From Saussurea involucrata (lineage: Eukaryota > Streptophyta > Magnoliopsida > Asterales > Asteraceae), in NCBI GenBank assembly GCA_033807775.1, contig CM066315.1, positions 63,248,320-63,312,319 of the forward strand: 64,000 bases of DNA, given 5' to 3'. Position 1 is the first letter of the stretch. The number at the start of each line of letters is the position of its first letter. Positions 1-10,628 of the stretch are shown here, one piece after another. The notes below the pieces were generated by a model that worked only from the letters and a program-made list of their open reading frames with translations, had not been told where the DNA came from and made no database searches. A program made the translations under genes and the position numbers.

Positions 1-1546
1 AAGAGAAGATTTTGTACCTGACAAGCTGGCTTAATCTGAAGGATAGCCAGATTGCCTTCTGCAGCGAGGCCTTTGTTTTTGCTTTTGTCAGCTTCAGACG
101 CTGCAGGATTTGTCTTGGTCGTCTCCCCTGATGGTTCATTTATCGAAATCCCTTTCACAGGGACCTTCTTGGGCTCAACGAAGAAGAAGTCATCATCATC
201 ATCGTCATCATCATCATCTTTAGGGGATGATGATGGTTCTTCATCATCAATATCGATGGGTTCTTCGTCTTCAGCTTCCTCTTCTTCTTCAGACTCGACC
301 TCATTAGCGTAAGGTTCGGTCACATCAGCAACGGCTTCTTTGTGTTGCTCTTCGAGTTGCTCCCCCTCAGATACAGAGAGAGGTTTCTCGGTTCCCTCAG
401 GGTTTTCAACTCCCTGAGGTTGTGAAGTAGAAGCAGCAGTTTCATTTTTCTTCTCCCCCTCATCATTACGGGGAAGGTCTTCAGCTCTCTTCTCCCCCTC
501 TTTCACATGATGAGGAGGGGAGGCAAGAGGAATATCAGCAGCATCAGCAACATCATCAGTATGAGAATAACTGTCTTCTAGGCCAGTGATTCCCATGCAT
601 ATCTCAACCACTGCTAATCTGTCATCTAGGCCAGATATAGCAGGATGGAGGCTTTGAAGATCCTCTTGATCCGTCTGAGTAAAATGCGATGGAGTGCACG
701 TTGGAGCATTCAGACGATCGAGAATTTGCTGCAGTAGATTGGTGGCAGCGCTGTCATCTGTCCTTAAGAAGGACACTTCTGTCTTCAGCGACGTGACTTC
801 GCTGGACAGGTTTGTATGGGAGAAGTTTAGATTGGTGATGGCAGCCGAGTTTTCAGCAAGAGTAGCAGCAAAAGTTGCAATGCTGCCATCCAGCTTCTCC
901 AGATCAGCACTGGAGGCTTTCTTTTCGACCTCAATGGTCAGCGTCTTCAGATTTTCTCCAGCGTTTGTAACCGCTGAAGAGTTTGCCGAGAGAGTGAAGG
1001 TGAGTGATTCCACCTTTGTTTCCAACTCTTTCAGGGAGTTCTTGATATCTCCCAAATTAGGACCTGAGAAAGTTATGAACTTATGAACATAGGAAAGCTC
1101 AGAAGTTTGGGGTTGAGAAAGATTAGTGTTTGGGATATTGTGTATACATGCAGGAGGGTTGGCGAAGTTGTAAAAACCTCGAAAACCTGTAAAAGTTTCA
1201 TAGTCGTCTTCAATCCATGACGAATTAAAGTACCTGCAGGTCCTGTGGATTGTCCTATCATCCTCTGAAGATGTTCAGCAGCAGTGTCGCTGAGGAGGAT
1301 GTTTGTTGAAGAGAATAGGGGAAGAGATTGAGTGACCAAAGGAGAGGTGGGGGGAATGATGGTTGAGAAAGTGGGTTGGGTGCGGGGTTCAGCGTTGGAT
1401 CCGCTGTCAATCACTTCAGTCACTAGAGGGACTGAAGGAGGTGGGTTATGTTCCAAGTTTATAACTTCAGCGTTTAGAGACGCTGAAACTGGGATGGAAG
1501 GGGTGGCTTGATCAGCTGCGGCAGAGCGTACCACTGAACTATCCAT
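1..1546 (-). pseudogene. Envelope-like ORF of element A, C-terminal half, frameshifted and partial
   Basis: This continues the envelope-like protein of Sirevirus A. An open segment starts at 1546 (MDSSVVRSAAAD) and runs in its own frame to a stop at 1073. From about 1215 to position 1 a different minus-strand frame stays open without a stop and looks like the real continuation. That part has a helical region with coiled-coil spacing (about 700-1050), then a low-complexity acidic tract with runs of Asp and Glu (about 180-300). Switching between frames requires indels near 1590-1600 (a run of six G on the plus strand) and near 1215. No function is established for such ORFs. The true C-terminus lies beyond the left edge. 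Confidence 0.6.
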
Positions 1547-2649
1547 CAGCTCTTCAAGATGAGCTGTGGAGTCTTTAGCATGTGAATGCTGGGGGGTTGC
1601 TCCTTGGTTTTCTTGATCCTTTTGGAACCAAGTTGGGAAGTAGATTGTTTCCTTTTTCGAGAAGGAGTGAAGGGTGCAGCTTGGGTATCAGCGGTGGGGA
1701 TTTCCACTGAATGAGCCGCAGAAGTAGAAGAATGAGGATTAAGAAGAGATAAAAGAGTAGTAAGACGTACCTCATTTGCCAGCGGCTTGAAGTCGAGCAC
1801 CTTAGGGCCAACCTGAGAGAGTCTCAGATCACCCTCTTTTGGGTACTTGTCCCCAAGTCCCTGTTGAAAGACGACGCTGATGAATCTAAGATATGGAACC
1901 CATGAAGGTCTATCAGCCATATCTACTCTGAATGCAAGGTCGTCATAGATGATCGAGGCCCAATCAACATGGAGACCCTTCAGCAATGCATAGCCCATGG
2001 TTTGCTGAGGTTGAGCAGCTTGATCAGAGAAGCCACTCTTCGCTGTCATGCAGCTTATCAGGTGTGCGAAGATGAAGTTCATATCGCTTGGCATTTTGGA
2101 TTTCTTGATCAGGGGAAGTTTCTTCTTAATCTCCTTGTCCCTCCCTGTGTCCCATGCGTAACCCATTGCATCAAAGAATGTAGTGATGGCTTCCCTATCA
2201 GCATGGTTTTTGTGGTTTGGGAGAGAGACAAAGGGTTTTTCTTTGGTGGCAGTGGGTAGGATGAGTGCTCGCCTGATAATGGCAGGGTTGATTTTGGTTG
2301 TGCCAAATTTGGTGTCACAGAGAATGACATCAAGGAGTTTCTTAGGGTCTTTGGATGAAGGAACTTGAGTGTGTCTGGCAGTATACCAGAACTGAGATAG
2401 ATGGAATTTATGGGCAGGGGGTACGAAGGTTAAGGCTTTGAATAAGCAGCAGGTTTGGAGAAAATTCACAGCATCATTCAGATGTGTGACTTGCTTTCGA
2501 GGAGGAAAATCGAAAAGCGCATAGAGGTTGTTTGATTTCGAAAAGTCTACTTTCTCAAGCGTAAACTTTACCTGAGGAGCCTTTGGTAGAGTCAGTTTCT
2601 CCGTTGCAGGAGATTTCTCAGCGGTAGGAGCAGCAGCTGAAGATGCCAT
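1546..2649 (-). pseudogene. Envelope-like ORF of Sirevirus A, N-terminal 367 residues
   Basis: This is the third gene of the element, downstream of pol and separated from it by about 970 bp. The ORF starts at an ATG at 2649 with an Ala/Thr/Lys-rich N-terminus (MASSAAAPTAEKSP). A globular region follows with aromatic-rich blocks (LYALFDFPPR, HKFHLSQFWYTA) and then a Ser/Thr/Lys-rich tail. I see no clear signal peptide or membrane helix, so 'envelope-like' reflects position in the element and not a demonstrated fusion protein. It ends at a TGA overlapping the ATG of the next open segment. A C/G homopolymer just upstream suggests a single-base frameshift and not a true gene end. The plus-strand Sirevirus at 34.6-38.3 kb has the same layout. 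Confidence 0.7.
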
Positions 2650-3617
2650 TTCTGTTTAACATTTATAAACATGAAGAAGAGATGAAGAACAATGTCTTAA
2701 TGTGGAAAGAATTTCCAATAAGATGTTGTCGAATTTTGTCCATTTCATTCAGACAAAGATGTCTTAATGAAGATTAGGGTTTTCTTTGTTTTGAATAAGA
2801 AATACAAAACAGTAAATGCCTTGTTTCCTAGTTTCCTTTAGAGAGAGGATTCTGGAAAAACATATGAAGAGCAAGTTTAAGATTTTGAGCTTACAACTTG
2901 AAGAACAATCTCGAAGATTGTGTCCATAAAACCATGAAAGAAATGATTTCATTTTAAGAAGTTCATTTGTTTGATCCGTTAAAAGCAATAATAAGATCAT
3001 AAACAAGGTAAAGTAGGTAAATAATAAGAATATTAACCTTACAAACGTTGAAGAAGATGAACAGTTTTCTGGAAAACTTGAGTTCAAAATGCAACAGTAG
3101 TTTTTCTTGCTTGGAGAAGAAGTTCGCGTAAAGGAAAAATATAAACTCGAAATAGTTTATATAGAGAGAGTAGAAAGAGAAAATCTTGAGCGGGAAAAGA
3201 TTTTCATGATGACACGGACACGTGTTTTCATTTGATTGGAAGGTAAACGAAACGTGCAAACGTGTGTCAGAAAAAGAACGTGCCAGGGTTTATCCGTTGT
3301 GATGATGTCACAAACGTCCTTTCATATTATAGGATGTCTCTAAGGTTTTGAAAGCTCAGGGACATTTTGAATACATGAAGCACTGAATAGAAATATCAGT
3401 GTTAGTTTTAGAAATTTCAAAGTATCGCTGTTTAAGGAAGAGATATTCAGCGATGTGATTTGTTTTGAAATCTTGCATTTACATGCGAATGTCAGCGAGT
3501 AAAGAGAGAACATACCTTGATATCAGCGAATCATCTTTGTTCAGAGAGAAGATGATAGAATGGGTTATATAAGTTGGTTTTATCCGGTCGCTGATCAAAT
3601 GTGAACCACTGAAGATT
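2650..3617 (-). other. Pol-to-envelope spacer of Sirevirus A
   Basis: This 970-bp stretch separates the RNase H stop from the envelope-like ATG. It is AT-rich with many stops in all frames and shows no domain. Such a spacer is usual in Sireviruses. It could hold signals for making a separate envelope-like transcript, but I see no convincing TATA box or splice pair. Confidence 0.5.
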
Positions 3618-5103
3618 TTACTCTTCAAAGTTCAGCATTCCAAGCTCGCTGATGAGAAAGTTGAATCTTGTCTCATCAAGAGGTTTGGTAAATAGATCAG
3701 CTAACTGAAAATCAGTTGGGATAAAATGAAGTTCTATATCACCATTTATCACATGATCTCTGATAAAATGATACCTGATTTCGATATGTTTGGTCTTTGA
3801 GTGTAGCACTGGGTTGTTGGCTATAGCGATGGCACTTGTGCTGTCGCAATAGCTTGGAATTTTCGAGAGCTGAAGGTCATAGTCTAGTAGTTGATTTCTC
3901 ATCCATAAGACCTGAGAACAACAGCTTCCGGCGGCTACATACTCAGCTTCAGCAGTTGAGGTGGACACTGACTTTTGCTTTTTACTTGTCCAACTCACTA
4001 GCTTTCCACCCAGGAGCTGACAGCCTCCTGTGGTGCTTTTCCTATCCAATTTGCAACCTGCAAAATCACTATCTAAATAGGCGATTAGATCAAACCCTGG
4101 GTCTTTGGGATACCAAAGACCTAGGTTGGGAGTACCCTAAAGGTCACGAAAGATTCGCTTTACAGCGATCATATGAGATTTCTTAGGTTCAGCTTGATAT
4201 CGTGCACACAAACAAGTTGCATACATAATATCAGGTCGGCTAGCTGTAAGATACAAAAGAGAGCCGATCATCCCACGGTATGTCGTGACATTAACAGGTA
4301 TTCCAGAAGAATCCTTGTTTAGTGTCAGCGGTGGTGCCATAGGGGTTTTCATAGCTGAACTCTGAGTTAGATCAAATTTCTTCAGCATATCTTTAACATA
4401 CTTTCCCTGATTTATGAAAGTTCCTTTTTCATTTTGCTTTATCTGAAGACCAAGGAAATAAGTTAGCTCACCCATCATACTCATTTTATACTCTGCTTTC
4501 ATTCTATCAGCGAAACGAGTACAAAGGTCAGGGTTAGTAGAACCAAATATAATGTCATCAACATATATTTGAACAAGAATAATATGACCTTTTACTTTCT
4601 TGAAGAATAGAGTCTTATCGATTTTACCACGCTCAAATTGTTCAATATGGAGATAAGTAGAGAGAGTGTTCCATAAAGTGCCTTATCCAGTTTATAAACA
4701 TAAGCTGGATGCTTAGGATCTGAGAATCCTGGAGGTTGTTCCATGTAGACTTCTTCATTCAGCTTTCCATTGAGAAATGTTGACTTAACATCCATTTGAT
4801 ACACTTTGAAGTCTTTGTGTACAGCGTAGGCTAAGAATAGACGAATAGATTCTAGTCTTGCTACTGGAGTAAATGTTTCGTTGTAGTCTATACCTTCCTC
4901 TTGTCTGTATCCCTGAGCAACAAGACGAGCCTTATTGCGGGTTACAGTTCCATGTTCGTCCAACTTGTTTCGATAGACCCATTTAGTGCCTATCACTGTC
5001 TTGTCAGTTGGTCTTCGAACAAGATTCCAAACTTTGTTTCTTTCAAATTCTGTCAGCTCTTCTTGCATAGCGCTGACCCAGTTTGGATCTCTAAGGGCAT
5101 CAT
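3618..5103 (-). pseudogene. Reverse transcriptase and RNase H of Sirevirus A, broken
   Basis: This is the copia RVT_2 polymerase plus RNase H. The upstream segment (5068 to about 4670) carries the copia signatures GTKWVYRNK, ARLVAQGYRQ, FTPVARLESIR and YQMDVKSTFLNG. After ALYG at about 4670, some 30 nt corresponding to the LKQAP region are missing, which shifts the frame. The YVDD catalytic motif is still readable at about 4560 in the new frame, followed by MSMMGELTYFLGLQIKQ. A stop at 4137-4139 (Lys codon to TAG by comparison with element E) precedes the RNase H part 4049-3618, which has RKSTTGG, STAEAEYVAAG and CDSTSAIAIA and ends ELGMLNFEE. At 5107-5113 a run of seven A is one base short for the frame. 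Confidence 0.9.
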
Positions 5104-5886
5104 CTATTTTTTTGGTTCAATCAGAGAAATAAAGTTAACAAATAAACAAATATTACCTGCACGCCGTCGAGTCTGAACACCAGCGTTTGGATCACCAAGA
5201 ATTTGATCAATAGGGTGATTGATAGTCCATCGCTGAGCCGGAGCATGATTTGCTGACTCAACCTGACCTTGAGGGGCTGAAGATGAGGCTTCAGCAACTT
5301 CTGGAATATCAGCCAAGAGAGGAGTAGGTGCAGATGTCATTACATTTACTGATTGCTGAGAAATAGATGGAATGTCTGAGGTAGAAGGTTCAGAAGCAGG
5401 CATAGTGTTTAAAGGAATAGCTGAGACCCATGAAGTTTCAGCTTCACTATTCTGCATATTTGGGATGATAGTAGGACCATCATCTTCAACGGTATGAGTA
5501 TGAGGAGTGGGAATATCTTCTGAATCACTAGGATGCGAAAACATCCATTGATTCAGTTCTTCAGTATCAGCAGAAGGTCGAGAATTCGTTGAACGAGATT
5601 CGTCAAAGGTGACGTGAATAGTTTCTTCAACAGTTTGTCTTCTTCGATTGAAGACTCTGAAGGCTTTGGAGATTGAAGAATATCCAAGAAAGTTTCCATC
5701 ATCAGCCTTAGGATCAAACTTTCCAAGGGCATCTCTGTTGTTTAGTATGAAACACTGACATCCAAAGATGTGAAGAAAGCTAATTGAAGGCTTTCTCCCA
5801 TGAAAAAGTTCAAAGGATGTTTTATTGAATCTTTTGACTATCAGCGACCTGTTTTGCGTAAAACAAGCAGTGTTGACAGCTTCTGC
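5104..5886 (-). pseudogene. Integrase C-terminal region and linker of Sirevirus A
   Basis: Same frame as gag and integrase. Directly after the 5887 stop, AEAVNTACFTQN continues the integrase, followed by the post-integrase part and a Pro/Ser/Thr-rich linker (FSHPSDSEDIPTPHTH, open from 5544) leading towards RT. The stop at 5887-5889 looks like a TGG to TAG change inside this region. A second interruption is the one-base deletion in the A run near 5110, which moves the reading into the frame of the RT segment. Confidence 0.8.
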
Positions 5887-6882
5887 CTAAAACTGAGTAG
5901 GCAGGTGAGAATCGCTGAGCATTGAACGTGCAGCTTCAATAATAGTTCGATTTCTTCTTTCAGCGACTCCATTTTGTTGTGGTGTTCTCACTGAAGAAAA
6001 GTTGTGAGAAATACCCTTACTCTCAAAGAAGAAATCAAGAGAACCGTTTTTGAATTCAGTCTCATGATCACTCCTTATTGAGCGAACAATCACGTTGTTC
6101 AGGACTTCCATTTTCCTGACAAAGGTGATGAGTTCTTCAGGTGTGTCACTCTTAGAACGGAGAAACATTACCCATGTATAGAGAGAAAATTCATCAACTA
6201 TGACCAGTGTATATTTCTTTCCAGCGATGGATTGTTTGTTAACAGGGCCAAACAAATCCATACGGAGAAGTTGTAGAGGAGATGACACTGAGGAAACTTG
6301 CTTAGACTTAAAGCTTGCTTTGGTCTGCTTCCCTTTCTCACACGCTGAACATAAGGATTCTTTAACGTATGAGTGTTGAGGTAGACCAGTGACTAACTCT
6401 TTAGAAGAAAGAGTGTTCAGTGTCTTGAAGTTTAGATAAGAGAGCCTCTTATGCCATAGCCAGTTGACATCAGATGAGGCTTTAGAGAAGAAACAGGAGT
6501 TCTCAATGGTTGTTGAGTCCATGTTTATTACATAAACATTTTCCAAACGATAACCGCTGAGAGTTATCTTCTCCGTTTTGTCAACGACAAAGCAGGATTC
6601 CTTAGTAAAAATTACTTTGTTATCCATGTCGCCAAGCTGACTGATGCTTAGAAGATTATGCTTCAGCCCTTCAACATATGCGACTCTTCTGAAGGTTGTT
6701 GTACCATTAGAGAGTACACCAAACCCTCGGGTATGTCCTTTTCCGTTTCCATCGAAAGTTACAGAGGGACCCTTCTCTTCCTTGTATTCAGAGAACATGC
6801 TTTTCTTTCCAGTCATGTGTCTAGAGCATCCGCTATCAAGATACCAGATACTCTTCTTAACCTGCATTATGAAGGAAGATTA
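5887..6882 (-). pseudogene. Aspartic protease and integrase core of Sirevirus A
   Basis: The segment opens just after an in-frame TAA at 6880-6882. It starts with the retropepsin motif WYLDSGCSRHMTG (active-site DSG), then the GAG-pre-integrase zinc-binding region and the integrase core. In the HHCC site the second His reads Tyr (WHKRLSYLNF), a likely CAT to TAT change, while the CSACEKGK cysteines remain. The catalytic triad is visible as LRMDLFGP, IRSDHETEF and NGVAERRNRT. The segment ends at TAG 5887-5889. Loss of the zinc-binding His and the stop would inactivate integration. Confidence 0.92.
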
Positions 6883-9273
6883 GCTTGTCTTGGGTACCCA
6901 CTTAACCATGTGTACACACTTGTCAGTGGGTTTAGAAGAGGAGGTGGAAGGTTCAGCAGTCTTCGCAGCATTTGAAGATTCAGCTTTGTCAGTCTTCACT
7001 TTGGTTAATTTTTTAACCTCAGTGGTCTTCTTTGCCTTGGGGGCAATGATCTTCACCTTAGCTATCTTTTCAGCTTGGGTGGCTGTGGGGCACTTACTAG
7101 CAATATGATTGGTAAGTCAACAGTGATAACATTTCCTATAACTAAAAGTAGTTTTAGGACCATTTGCATGCTGAGCTTTTGATTTTGAATTAGAGGGACC
7201 AACACCAAGTAAACTTTTGGTATTTGAAATAGAAGGAACATTCAGTTCTTCGGATTTCTTACCAATGGTATCCACTTTGATTCTAGGAGTAGATCGCTGA
7301 ATAGATCCACGCTGAATAAATCCAAGAATCTTATTCTTTGAACCAGAGGGATAAGTCACTGAAGCTTTAGAAGCATTCAGCTTAGGTACAAAGGTACCCT
7401 TCTGAGGATTTTGGTTAAAAGCAATTTCTTTACCTTTATTTTTAAAGACTGGGGTAAGTTTTGGATAAACAATTTTCTCTTTACCTTTAGAGGTTAAGGT
7501 AGAGATTTCCTCAGGGATAGGAGGTTTTGAAGAGGAACACTGAGATGAGAAAGTGTCAGGGATAGAGGATACGAACATTCCAAACTTAAGCATGGAACGG
7601 TCAGTGGTTGGTTCTAGAGTATCAACTTTGTAACCAAGACCACATTTATCACTCAGGGGAATCTGAGACTTTATTATCTCAGTGATCTTTGTTGAGGAGT
7701 TATACCATCCATCAACAGTAGCTTTTTCAGCTTTTAATGCAGCGATAGCTTCTTCGCGCTCGATTTTGACTAGCTGATTTAAATGAACTTGATCTTTAAA
7801 ATCTTCTTCAATTTTAGAAAGCTTTTCTATTTGAAGGTGACATTCAGCGAGATCAAGGTTTTGATTTTCAATAACAGTTTTGCCATTCATGGCTTCATAT
7901 AAACTTCTAGTCAAGAGATCGATCTTTTGAAGACTATCAGCTTCATCAATATTTAAAATATTGGTAAAGAAGGAAGGTGATACCTTACTAGCAGAGTTTG
8001 AAGTAGAGGGAATGTAAGAATTATCTTCCTCATCTTCAAGTTTGGCCATGAGACATAGATTGGCTTCATCATCATCTTCAGAGTCAGATGATTCTTCTTC
8101 GTCAGAGGCAGCCCAATCATAGCCAGCCATCAGGCCTTTGCCTTTCTTCTTAAAGGTTTTCAGCTTTGAATACCTTTCTTTCAGCTTTTTGTATTTTTCA
8201 TCTCTAGTCTTGGGAGTAAAGTTTTTCTTGGGAAAAGCTGAGGATCTAGAGACTTTCTTTGACCTGCACTCGCTAGCAAAATGTCCTGTTTTTTCACAGT
8301 TATAGCAAGTAGCAGTAGCCTTATCAACAGGGGTTGATGATCTTGGCTTGTCAGTAATAGCAAGAGGTTTGTTCTTTCTGAAATTACTCTTTCTAGCAAA
8401 TCTCCTGAATTTATTAGCCAGGAATGCCAGAGTTTCATCATCATTTGAAGCGTCAGAATCTGATGAACGTTCAGAGTTAGTTTCCAACTCAGTGACAGTG
8501 ATAGTAGATCGCTGAGTGGAAGGTAACTCTGAGAGTAAAGCAACAAGGGTGCTTTTAGAATCTTCTACAAGATTCTTCTTAAGATGACTTGATTGCTCAT
8601 GATTAAGCATCGTGCCATATAAGGTAGAAAGAGTCATAGATCTTAGATCTTTTGACAGCTTGAGACACATTGAATAACTATCCCAGCTTTCAGGTAAACA
8701 TTCTAAGAACTTTTTCAGTACTGCAAAGTTAGAATATTCCTTACCAACAGTTTTCAGATATATTATTAAGCAGTTAAAACGTTGGTGTACTTCAGAGAGA
8801 GTTTCATTCTTACCACAAATGAAGCTTTCGTACTGTCTTACCAGGTTGATCTTGCGTGAGTCCTGGACTTCAGAAGTACCTTCATACTGAACAAAAATTG
8901 TGTCCCACATGGATTTTGAGGTTTTCAGGTTCATGACGGAATGGTAGACTTCGTCAGGAAGAGCCATGGAAAGTATGGATCTGGCTTTGGTGTCGATAGC
9001 CACTTTCTTCTTATCTTCATCAGTCCACATATGAATTTCCTTGGGAACCAACCTTTCTGGAATAACAGCTCTATTCTCAGCGGCTGGAACTTCAGGATCA
9101 ATTCTTACATGAATATATGGGCCGTTTTCAAGATAGTAAGGCATAGTAGGATCTACACCTTCTAAGAAGAGAATCATCCTATTTTTTCATAGATTAAAGT
9201 TATCTCTGGAAAATATAGAGGGTTTTGCAAGAGAACCATTGTCAATATAGTTAGTGTTTGTGTTGGTAGCCAT
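6883..9273 (-). pseudogene. Gag polyprotein region of Sirevirus A with three in-frame stops
   Basis: The likely true start is the ATG at 9271-9273 (MATNTNTNYIDNGS), closely downstream of the primer site, with a TGA at 9187-9189 where related proteins have Trp. The frame is then open for 686 codons from an internal Met at 9177. It contains a UBN2/retrotransposon gag domain (about residues 1-230), a zinc knuckle CYNCEKTGHFASEC at 8267-8307, acidic stretches and a coiled-coil region. A second knuckle begins CYHC and is cut by TGA at 7117-7119, but the frame continues with TNHIASKC and ends at WVPKTS followed by TAA at 6880. Gag and pol share one frame. The decay is mild, so the original gene is easily read. 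Confidence 0.9.
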
Positions 9274-9342
9274 TTTAAGAAATAGCAAGGAAGAGAAAAG
9301 ATTAGTATAGATAAGATCTTGTTTTTGAGATTAAACAAATCC

Positions 9343-9354
9343 GCTCTGATACCA
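9343..9354 (-). other. Primer binding site of Sirevirus A (tRNA-iMet type)
   Basis: On the minus strand TGGTATCAGAGC lies two bases inside the LTR end. It is complementary to the 3' end of initiator tRNA-Met, the usual primer for Ty1/copia elements. It fixes the orientation of the element and the inner edge of its LTR. Confidence 0.95.
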
Positions 9355-9356
9355 CT

Positions 9357-10323
9357 TGTTGGTCTCTAAGGGTTATACAAGTTTGTAGAAAGGGGGGGGG
9401 TTGAATACAAACACACGATTTTTACTTTTCTAAATTGTTTATTGATAAATCAAGACAATTTACAACTTGTTGCGGAACAAGATTAAGGACTAATCCTAAT
9501 CTAAACAAGTTAAGAACACTAAGTTTCTTGCACTAGAATAAGATAGAAAGGAGATAAGGAAATTACGAGTAATAACCTAACACACAGTAGTAAGGAAGAA
9601 TAAGAAGATGGCTGAGCACACTTTATTTCTGAAGTACGGTTCTTCTTATATACTGCATGCATTTAATGCATGGCAGTATTGCTTTACACATGGCAGCAGC
9701 TGAGCGGTTGTATGTCATTGACCTTTATAGACAACCTTAGTAGCCGCATGGTGCACAATGTAGAATCAGAGTTTGTTGTACGATTCTAGACAGAAGGGAT
9801 GTTCGTTCTGACATTTCGTACGGAGACGTGCAAGGGGGGGAAAGACAAAAGTAACTTGTAGAGGAAGACTTCATGATCAGCTTTCGTTGAATCAGTACTT
9901 TAACAGTGAATGATAAAGCTCATCGATTGCTGAAGTCTTCTACTTGTAACTTCACGTTGAGTGGACAAATCTTGGCTTCGCTGATATCCACATCAGTTCA
10001 TTAGTAGACTTGTCGCTGTTCTTGAGCTTGATCTTCGAATTCAGCGTAGAACATATGTTGACGTGAAACTTGTCTTCAGGGATCATAAGTAAACAACTAA
10101 CTTATCAGCGATTTATCACAGAGACTGAACAGGCTCAGAGCTAGTGGATGAATAGTGTTCGCTGAACTTTAAACTTAAAGAGCGAGAGTTCCTATCAGTG
10201 GTACTGTAAAGTCTTAGTACTTATCAGCGATAGAGAAACTCTAATACATATTGTTTACTTACAATTTTCACTAAGTGTTTTAAGAGAGGGTCATTATCAA
10301 ATCACTGAGGGTTTGGATCAACG
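9357..10323 (-). repeat. 5' LTR of Sirevirus A
   Basis: The inner end reads GACCAACA on the minus strand directly before the primer site. The outer end is best placed at 10320-10323, where the minus strand reads CGTTGATCC, a likely mutated TGTTG inverse of CAACA. A TATATAAG box lies at 9645-9652 on the minus strand, a plausible core promoter for the genomic RNA. The length of about 965 bp fits Sireviruses. No second LTR copy is in the window, so the outer boundary is inferred from terminal symmetry only. Confidence 0.75.
9645..9652 (-). promoter_or_regulatory. LTR TATA box of Sirevirus A
   Basis: The sequence TATATAAG on the minus strand sits inside the LTR about 290 bp before its inner end, in the right orientation to drive the gag-pol transcript. 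Confidence 0.5.
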
Positions 10324-10432
10324 GAATTGTCGGCGAGTGAAGTCGCACTTAACTTGCCTTAGACATTGTTTTGAAGTCTAAAATCAGATCGCACGAGTTT
10401 TCGGCATGTATAGCCGCCTGAGACAGTGCTGT
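10324..10432. other. Short spacer between element A and the Tat LTR
   Basis: About 110 bp with no ORF, lying between the outer end of the copia LTR and the TGTTAATG start of the element B LTR. It could be old genomic flank or a remnant of another LTR. Nothing in it is recognisable. Confidence 0.3.
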
Positions 10433-10628
10433 TGTTAATGCCAAAAATCACCCAAAGGATAACTGAAGGTTGATGTGGAGCTTTAACAACTAAAGAAAAG
10501 GATCTCAAGACAAACAGTACGATCGTCGACAGAAAGTAGATAAGACAAAGAAATTTGGTGACGCAGAAAACCCCGTAGAGGGTAAAAACCGCGGCCGACT
10601 ATAGAAGTCGACGGTGTACTATGGTCGC
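10433..10628 (-). repeat. 3' LTR of Tat element B, outer part (split by element C)
   Basis: It starts TGTTAATGCC and is a diverged copy of the first 200 bp of the LTR of C that follows directly. It stops at GTCGC (10624-10628), the target duplication of element C, and resumes at 17565. The two parts together make an LTR of about 770 bp. Confidence 0.85.

Larger units (their letters stand above)
1..10323 (-). mobile_element. Sirevirus-type Ty1/copia element A, left end outside window
   Basis: The element reads from high to low coordinates: LTR (9357-10323), tRNA-Met primer site, gag, protease, integrase, reverse transcriptase, RNase H, a 1-kb spacer, then an envelope-like region running off position 1. 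The integrase-before-RT order is diagnostic of Ty1/copia. The extra region after RNase H and the long gag with a zinc knuckle point to the Sirevirus (SIRE/Maximus) lineage. The 3' LTR is not in the window. Coding is broken by at least four in-frame stops, two or three single-base frameshifts and a deletion of about 30 nt in RT, so this copy cannot be autonomous. Lineage is inferred from domain order and motif style. Confidence 0.9.

Noticed and set aside
52..312. Plus-strand ORF with long Ser runs
   Set aside because: It is the antisense reading of the acidic Asp/Glu-coding tract of the envelope-like gene on the minus strand.
694..1086. 130-residue plus-strand ORF
   Set aside because: Antisense to the coiled-coil part of the envelope-like gene. 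No domain.
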